Assembly: GCF_040081985.1 (NCBI RefSeq)
Contig: NZ_JBEBMH010000001.1
Coordinates: 695,352-759,351 of the forward strand
Direction of reading: 5' to 3'
Source of the DNA: Kumtagia yinganensis
GTDB lineage: Bacteria > Pseudomonadota > Alphaproteobacteria > Rhizobiales > Rhizobiaceae
Length of the DNA: 64,000 nucleotides
Each line of letters begins with the position of its first letter. Positions within the stretch are counted from its first letter, which is position 1. Below are positions 59,320-64,000 of the stretch, in pieces. A program made the position numbers and the translations under genes. A model generated the notes under the pieces. It worked only from the letters and a program-made list of their open reading frames with translations, did not search any database and was not told the origin of the DNA.

Positions 59320-60147
59320 TCATGACGTGTCGGGTGTTTCCAGCGCATACACGGCGAGCGCGTGGGTATGTGCAAGAATCTCGTCGATCTCGCGGATGTT
59401 GTGGGGATGGGTGGCAGTCGGGTCGTAGCGCGACAGCCGGCCGCCGGGCGGACGCCCCGGCCGCAGCGGCGAGATGCGCCGGAACCGGCCGGCGGGTCTT
59501 TTCTCCGCGAGCGCTGCATCGCGACGCGCCTTCCAGCGGGCGAAGCGTTTTGCCTGGCCGGGCAGATCGTCCAGTGCCGAGGTCAATGCCTGGAGGCGCT
59601 GGGCGAGCCGCGCAGCATCGATCGGATCGTCGCGCGACGGCGGTGGTGGCAGGGGCTGGAACGGCGTATAGGCATCGAGCGACAAGATGCGCGGCACGCT
59701 GGTGGGTGCCGTCCGCCAGGGCCGCGTCTTCCACGGTTTCAGCGGATCGAGCAGCGGCAGCGCCGGGACGTGCCGGTTTTCCGCCGACATGCCGGCGCGG
59801 CGAGCCCTGCGCCGGCGCAGCTTCTTCGGCTTGCGCTGGCGCAGCGGCGGCAGGGTGACCACGAGGCCACGCGCGGCCACGACGATCAGCCGCCGCACGG
59901 CGGATTCGGCCGGACGCAGCAGTTTGAGGATGGCGCGATAGAGGTGGCGGGGAAGGGTCAGTGCCGGGGACAGTTTACTTTTTTCCGCCCGCGTCAGCCT
60001 TGAAGCGGCAGCGCCCTTCTGCGGAAACAAAGTAAACTGTCCCCCTGCGCCAAGCCCGGCAAAACCCATCTCGGCCATGGCGATGAGCATTGCCAGGAAA
60101 CGCTTCAGCGCTTCCCGGTTATTTTCGAATGCCGCCTTTCCGTCCAT
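59320..60147 (-). CDS. Conserved unknown protein containing a repeat-derived segment
   Basis: The 275-residue protein starts at ATG 60147 (MDGKAAFENN). Residues 5-30 are helical (REALKRFLAMLIAMAEMG), then comes GQFTLFPQKGAAASRLTRAEKSKLSP, encoded by a palindromic element (59966-60044). A basic segment (RKPKKLRRRRARR), a proline-rich part and a C-terminal NIREIDEILAHTHALAVYALE complete it. The gene resembles rhizobial proteins of unknown function. It lies between the RND pump (convergent) and the DUF2269 gene. The insertion keeps the frame, as in the RND gene. Confidence 0.65.
   Translation of the reverse strand: MDGKAAFENNREALKRFLAMLIAMAEMGFAGLGAGGQFTLFPQKGAAASRLTRAEKSKLSPALTLPRHLYRAILKLLRPAESAVRRLIVVAARGLVVTLPPLRQRKPKKLRRRRARRAGMSAENRHVPALPLLDPLKPWKTRPWRTAPTSVPRILSLDAYTPFQPLPPPPSRDDPIDAARLAQRLQALTSALDDLPGQAKRFARWKARRDAALAEKRPAGRFRRISPLRPGRPPGGRLSRYDPTATHPHNIREIDEILAHTHALAVYALETPDTS
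59966..60044. repeat. Palindromic element with GGGGACAGTTTACTTT ends
   Basis: GGGGACAGTTTACTTT at 59966-59981 is the exact reverse complement of 60029-60044. The stem continues with TTTCCGC (59982-59988) against GCGGAAA (60021-60027) across one bulged base, leaving a 32-base loop. It is translated within the unknown protein. Similar end sequences occur in REP-like elements of proteobacteria. Confidence 0.85.
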
Positions 60148-60259
60148 CGCCGCTTCCTTCCAGCACACGCGCCGAAATTATCGCGTGGGTAGGGGAGGGC
60201 GGGGATGAGTTCCGCGAAAACAATCCTGACGGATGCTGACAATCCCGACGGAACGGTGC

Positions 60260-60733
60260 TCAGAACAACTCGATCGACGGCTTTGCGAGCATCAGCCAGA
60301 AGATGCCGATGACCGCGAAGAAGGCCGGGAAACCGAAAGCGAACCAGATCCAGTAGAGGCGGAAATATTCGGCGGGCAACGGGCGGGCGTCGCGCGCGGC
60401 GCGGCGGGCAAGGTCGCGCAGCCTAATCTGGATGACGACCACCGGAAGCCAGAACAGGCCGGTCACGACATAAAGCGTAAGCGACAGAACGATCCAGCCT
60501 TCCGACAGCGGCCAGCCGATCAGATGCGCCAGCCATAGACCGGTGATCGGCTGGAGGACGACCGCCGTTGCGGTGAAGACGGTGTCTGCGACGACCACCG
60601 TGCCTGCGACATGCGCGATGGTTTTCGGATCGTGGGTGCGGTGGGCCATCACCATGAAGAAGGCGATGCCGGCGCCGGTGCCGAACAGGACGGTGGCGCC
60701 GAGCACGTGGGCGAGGCGGAGCAGGTCTTCCAC
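60260..60733 (-). CDS. DUF2269 family membrane protein
   Basis: The 157-residue protein starts with GTG at 60733 (VEDLLRLAHVLGATVLFGTG), right after the stop of the upstream epimerase gene, which suggests translational coupling. Four membrane helices are predicted (AHVLGATVLFGTGAGIAFFMV, TGLWLAHLI..., IVLSLTLYVVTGLFWLPVVVI, FRLYWIWFAFGFPAFFAVIGI). The pattern matches DUF2269, predicted integral membrane proteins of unknown role. Confidence 0.82.
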   Translation of the reverse strand: MEDLLRLAHVLGATVLFGTGAGIAFFMVMAHRTHDPKTIAHVAGTVVVADTVFTATAVVLQPITGLWLAHLIGWPLSEGWIVLSLTLYVVTGLFWLPVVVIQIRLRDLARRAARDARPLPAEYFRLYWIWFAFGFPAFFAVIGIFWLMLAKPSIELF

Positions 60734-60735
60734 GC

Positions 60736-62016
60736 TCAACGCTCGTCCAGGATCGCCAGGGCGACCAGCGCAAGCACGAGCGAAGGCAGCACCTTCACCA
60801 GCGGCCCGAGCGGATCGGCCCACAGGCCGGGCGCCAGCACCGTTGCCGAAAGCAGGTAGGTGGCCGACAGCAGCAGCATGCCCTTCAACGCGATGGCGGC
60901 GTAGCGGCGGAAGGCCACGCCAATGCCGAGCGCGATGTCGGCGAGGCCGGTTGCCAAAGTGAGTGCGCCGGCGGCGATTGGGGAGGCTCCAGCGGCAATG
61001 AGATGCTGCGCCGAAGCCTCGAAGCGGATGAGCGCGATCAGGCCCGAGAGCAGCCAGAACAGGCTCAAGGTGGCGAGGATAGGCGCCTTCAGCAGATAGA
61101 GCCTTGCGAACCAGAGGTCTTGCACCCCGGCTGGATTGGAGAGGATTTTTGCAAGCGGCTTGAAAGAGCGGTCCGTCGGTGGAGCATGGTCGGCGACGCC
61201 GCCGGAGGCTACCGTCATCGCGGTGCCGCGCAGCGGCGAACGCCAGCCGAGATGGCCGAGCCCGTCGGCGATCTGCGACAAAAGATTGGCGGCGAAAGAC
61301 GGTACGGCGACTTGGCGCGCGGGCGGCAAGCCCAGCCAGCGGCGATGCAGGGCGACAGCTTCGGCGAGTGTCGGTGTCTCGGGCGCGGCAAGGTCGAGGT
61401 CGCTGCCGGGCTGGATGAGCCCGTCCACGGCATCGGCGACCGCGTCCGCCACGTCGTCAAGCGACACGAATTGCATCGGCGTCTCGCCATGCACCAGCGG
61501 CGTGAGCAGGGGAAACGCGGCCAGCGCCCGCAGCAGGGCCGATCCGCCATAGGCGTTGCGGCCGATGACAACGGCAGGGCGGAGGATGACGCAGGGCAGG
61601 CCGCTGGCTTTGAGCGCTTCGTCGGCCTGGCGCTTGGTCTTCAGGAACGCTGTGGACGAGCCGGCTGCATCGGTGCGAGCCGAAATCTGGACGATGAGGC
61701 GCGGAGCGGGCAGCTTCGCAGTCCGATAGAGCGCGGTCATTGCGACTTGCTGGAGGGCGACGAGATCGTCGTGTCCGCCGTCCTGCAAGGCGCCGGCGCA
61801 ATTGACCACGCAGTCCACGCCGTCGAGATAGGGTTGCCATTTGCCCGGTTCGGACAGCGACGCGATGTCCACGGAATGCCATTGCACGCCCTCCATGCGT
61901 CGGGAGGCGGCCGCGACGTCGCGGGCGAAGGCGGTCAGCGCGTGACCACGGCCGGCGAGGGCGGCGCAGACAGCCGTCCCGATCAGTCCGCTTCCGCCCA
62001 GAATCAGCACACGCAT
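60736..62016 (-). CDS. NAD(P)-epimerase-like protein fused to DoxX-like membrane domain
   Basis: The 426-residue protein has an N-terminal Rossmann domain (MRVLILGGSGLIGTAVCAALAGRG, then VDCVVNCAGAL and LPCVILRPAVVIGRN) of the atypical NmrA/SDR type and, from about residue 300, four membrane helices (APILATLSLFWLLSGLIALI, ALTLATGLADIALGIG, KGMLLLSATYLLSATVLAPG, LVKVLPSLVLALVALAIL) like DoxX. Such fusions are common in rhizobia and are predicted to be membrane-associated oxidoreductases. It forms an operon with the DUF2269 gene. Function is unknown. It is divergent from the nitrile hydratase genes. Confidence 0.82.
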   Translation of the reverse strand: MRVLILGGSGLIGTAVCAALAGRGHALTAFARDVAAASRRMEGVQWHSVDIASLSEPGKWQPYLDGVDCVVNCAGALQDGGHDDLVALQQVAMTALYRTAKLPAPRLIVQISARTDAAGSSTAFLKTKRQADEALKASGLPCVILRPAVVIGRNAYGGSALLRALAAFPLLTPLVHGETPMQFVSLDDVADAVADAVDGLIQPGSDLDLAAPETPTLAEAVALHRRWLGLPPARQVAVPSFAANLLSQIADGLGHLGWRSPLRGTAMTVASGGVADHAPPTDRSFKPLAKILSNPAGVQDLWFARLYLLKAPILATLSLFWLLSGLIALIRFEASAQHLIAAGASPIAAGALTLATGLADIALGIGVAFRRYAAIALKGMLLLSATYLLSATVLAPGLWADPLGPLVKVLPSLVLALVALAILDER

Positions 62017-62108
62017 GGCGCGACGATAACGAGCAGCGCAGAGGTGGCGCAATTGTTCGCCGCCGGCGGCTGCTTGCCTGCACGCCGGGCCGGTTCTAGA
62101 CTTCGCCG

Positions 62109-62717
62109 ATGTCCCACGATCATCACCACGACAACGACCTCGATCCTATGGCCGCGCGGGTGCGGGCGCTGGAGACGATCCTCGTCGGCAAGGGGCTGGT
62201 CGATCCCCAGGCGATCGACGCCATCGTCGAGACCTACGAGACGAAAATCGGCCCGCGCAACGGCGCGCGCGTGGTGGCGAAGGCGTGGAGCGACGTGAGC
62301 TATGCCGACTGGCTAGGGCGCGACGCGACGGCGGCTATCGCCTCGCTCGGCTACAGCGGCCGGCAGGGCGAGCATATGCAGGCGGTGTTCAACACCGACG
62401 AGACGCACAACCTCGTCGTCTGCACGCTGTGCTCCTGCTATCCGTGGTCGGTGCTCGGCCTACCGCCGGTCTGGTACAAGGCGCCGCCCTATCGCAGCCG
62501 GGCCGTCATCGACCCGCGCGGCGTGCTGGAGGAGTTCGGTGTAACCCTGCCAAACGACAGGAAAATCCGTGTTTGGGATTCGACCGCCGAGCTGCGCTAC
62601 CTCGTCGTGCCGCTTCGCCCGGAAGGCACGGAAGGCTGGGATGAGGAACGGCTTTCCGGCCTGGTGACGCGCGATTCCATGATCGGCACCGGGCTGGCGC
62701 TGGAGCCCGCGGCATGA
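62109..62717 (+). CDS. nthA: Nitrile hydratase alpha subunit, cobalt type
   Basis: The 202-residue protein has the metal site VCTLCSCYPW with Cys105, Cys108 and Cys110. Threonine in C-T-L-C-S-C is the form of cobalt enzymes (iron enzymes have serine). The N-terminal His/Asp-rich MSHDHHHDND is natural in the family. With the beta subunit it turns nitriles into amides. The two genes overlap by four bases. No amidase gene is seen downstream before the insertion sequence. Confidence 0.95.
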   Translation: MSHDHHHDNDLDPMAARVRALETILVGKGLVDPQAIDAIVETYETKIGPRNGARVVAKAWSDVSYADWLGRDATAAIASLGYSGRQGEHMQAVFNTDETHNLVVCTLCSCYPWSVLGLPPVWYKAPPYRSRAVIDPRGVLEEFGVTLPNDRKIRVWDSTAELRYLVVPLRPEGTEGWDEERLSGLVTRDSMIGTGLALEPAA

Positions 62718-63373
62718 ACGGACCGCAGGATCTCGGCGGGCAGATGGGTTTTGGCCCGGTCGCGCCGGAGACGGATGAGCCCTATTTCCACGGCGAATGG
62801 GAAAAGCGCGCGCTGGGCGTCACGATCTCGGCGGGCGCGATGGGCGCCTGGACGATCGATGAAAGCCGCCACATGCGGGAATCGCTGCATCCGGCGGATT
62901 ATTACTCTTCCAGCTATTACGAGATCTGGATCAAGGCGCTGGAACGCCTGCTTGTCCGTCACCAATTCGTGACGGACGAGGAACTGGCGAAAGGCGAGGC
63001 CCTGTCGCTGGCGGCAACGCCGAAGCGGGTGCTGAAGGCGGAAAACGTCGCGGCGGTGCTGGCGAAAGGCGCGCCCTGTGACCGGCCGGTCGAGGCCGCA
63101 CCGCGCTTCAAGGCGGGCGACCGGGTGCGGACGAAAAATTTCAATCCGACCGGCCATACACGCCTGCCGCGCTATGCGCGGGGCAAGACGGGCGTGGTGG
63201 AGGCGGTGCGCGAGGGTTTTGTTTTCCCCGACAGCAACGCGCATGGCGGCGGCGAGCAGCCGCAACACGTCTATACGGTGGTCTTCGATGCCGGCGAAAT
63301 CTGGGGCGAGGGCGCCGACCCGACGCTCACCGTCTCGATCGATGCCTGGGAGAGTTATCTTGAACCGGCCTGA
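62714..63373 (+). CDS. nthB: Nitrile hydratase beta subunit
   Basis: The 219-residue product has MNGPQDLGGQMGFGPVAPE, ESLHPADYYSSSYYEIWIKALERLL and the C-terminal SH3-like part FKAGDRVRTKNFNPTGHTRLPRYARGKTGVVE, typical of beta subunits. It forms the heterodimer interface and the substrate channel. It overlaps nthA by four bases and the accessory gene by 14 bases. Confidence 0.95.
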   Translation: MNGPQDLGGQMGFGPVAPETDEPYFHGEWEKRALGVTISAGAMGAWTIDESRHMRESLHPADYYSSSYYEIWIKALERLLVRHQFVTDEELAKGEALSLAATPKRVLKAENVAAVLAKGAPCDRPVEAAPRFKAGDRVRTKNFNPTGHTRLPRYARGKTGVVEAVREGFVFPDSNAHGGGEQPQHVYTVVFDAGEIWGEGADPTLTVSIDAWESYLEPA

Positions 63374-63713
63374 GGCGGCCGCTTCGGTGCCCGGACTCGA
63401 CGATCCCGTCTTCGCAGAACCTTGGCAGGCGGAAGCGTTTGCGCTGGTCGTGGCGCTGCACGAGCGCGGGGTTTTTTCATGGGGCGAGTGGGCGGAGGCG
63501 CTTTCGGCCGAAGTGCATCGCGTCTATGCCGCGCCGGACGGCCACGATTATTATGAGCACTGGCTGGCGGCGCTCGAGACACTGCTGGCGAAGAAGGGCG
63601 TCGCGCCCGCCGCCGATGTCGATGCGCTGGCGGCCGCATGGGAACGCGCCGCGCATGCGACACCGCACGGAAAACCGATCCTTCTTGAGAACGACCCTAT
63701 ACAGGCAAAATAG
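63360..63713 (+). CDS. Nitrile hydratase accessory protein
   Basis: The 117-residue protein starts at TTG 63360 inside nthB, with GGGAGAG six bases upstream. It shows the accessory/activator pattern DPVFAEPWQAEAFALVVALHERGVFSWGEWAEALS and DGHDYYEHWLAALETLL, a relative of the beta-subunit N-terminal domain. It helps load cobalt into the alpha subunit (self-subunit swapping in known systems). It is the last gene of the operon. Confidence 0.9.
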   Translation: MNRPEAAASVPGLDDPVFAEPWQAEAFALVVALHERGVFSWGEWAEALSAEVHRVYAAPDGHDYYEHWLAALETLLAKKGVAPAADVDALAAAWERAAHATPHGKPILLENDPIQAK

Positions 63714-63802
63714 CCGCGAAGTGCGTTGCTGCGCCCACCCAATTTCAGTTAAGCGAACTATCTTCGCATATCTTTTTATATTTTTCCATGGAACAGATAT
63801 AT

Positions 63803-64000
63803 TTTGACGTGAGACCCCAATCTCCTCCGGCTTGAGGGAGAGTCCTGGGTTTCGATTTAGGCCTCATGCGGCCTGTTTTTCCAGCGTGGATTTGATTGCG
63901 AACTCGACTGGCGGCATATTGCCGAGGGCCGAGTGTGGTCTGTGGTGGTTGTAGTCCTCCTTCCATGCGGTGATGGCGGTGCGGGCCTGTGTGAGCGTCG
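63803..64000 (-). mobile_element. IS3-family insertion sequence, right end (cut by window)
   Basis: The end of a transposase of IS3 type is visible on the minus strand; the rest lies outside the window. The terminal inverted repeat is not identified with certainty. TGACGTGAGACCCC at 63805-63818 is a possible end. The element is inserted about 90 bases after the nitrile hydratase operon. Confidence 0.6.
63864..64000 (-). CDS. IS3-family transposase, C-terminal fragment
   Basis: The minus strand reads TQARTAITAWKEDYNHHRPH, then SALGNMPPVEFA and ends IKSTLEKQAA with TGA at 63864-63866. N-x-x-RPHSALGN-x-PP is the conserved end of IS3-family integrase-core (rve) transposases, near the last catalytic glutamate region. 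Only 45 codons are in the window. Confidence 0.88.
   Translation of the reverse strand, partial: TLTQARTAITAWKEDYNHHRPHSALGNMPPVEFAIKSTLEKQAA

Overview
The window looks like chromosomal DNA of an alphaproteobacterium of the order Hyphomicrobiales (Rhizobiales), most likely Phyllobacteriaceae such as Mesorhizobium or a close relative. This is inferred from high GC, a permuted two-piece tmRNA with the tag ANDNYAEARLAA, an alphaproteobacterial-type SspB, DUF4169 and DUF2065 proteins, a LOV-type HisKA_2 kinase, and the gene order thyA - folA - hflK - hflC - DUF2065 - degP - serB - miaA - ilvB - ilvH. No rRNA or tRNA gene was seen.

Layout. 1-10 kb: end of an OmpA/Pal-like lipoprotein, an L,D-transpeptidase, a Tat-type phosphoesterase, a TetR/EamA pair, a dienelactone-hydrolase-like protein, a blue-light (LOV) histidine kinase with its response regulator, a hot-dog thioesterase, an FAD-linked D-lactate/glycolate-type dehydrogenase and an unknown protein with a ParB-like tail. 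10-20 kb: a giant AsmA protein, an RHH/DUF4169/SspB cluster, a TetR-MFS pair with a clear operator, a P-loop ATPase, a decayed MntA/HepT toxin-antitoxin pair, ssrA on the minus strand, a heptamer-built inverted repeat and a DUF2853 gene. 20-32 kb: the housekeeping series thyA to miaA, interrupted by a phospholipase-D-like gene carrying an in-frame amber codon and by a PIN toxin/antitoxin pair whose start lies on a 44-bp perfect palindrome.

32-51 kb is an accessory block between miaA and ilvB: a diguanylate cyclase, a HerA-type ATPase, a lower-GC divergent pair (membrane-anchored coiled-coil protein with an SGNH-esterase-like domain, and an asparagine-synthase-like enzyme), a TmpA/TmpB-like phosphonate oxygenase pair, three large RTX proteins (a sugar dehydrogenase, a repeat protein and an M10 metalloprotease) and a flavin monooxygenase. 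The RTX proteins share a C-terminal region and should use type I secretion, but no type I exporter is present here.

51-64 kb: ilvBH behind an apparently leaderless Ile/Leu/Val leader peptide and attenuator, a LysE exporter, an RND efflux pair, an unknown protein, a DUF2269 protein, an epimerase/DoxX fusion, a cobalt-type nitrile hydratase operon, and the end of an IS3-family element. Both the RND pump gene and the unknown gene at 59.3-60.1 kb contain palindromic repeat elements that keep the reading frame open, so repeat DNA is translated as part of the protein.
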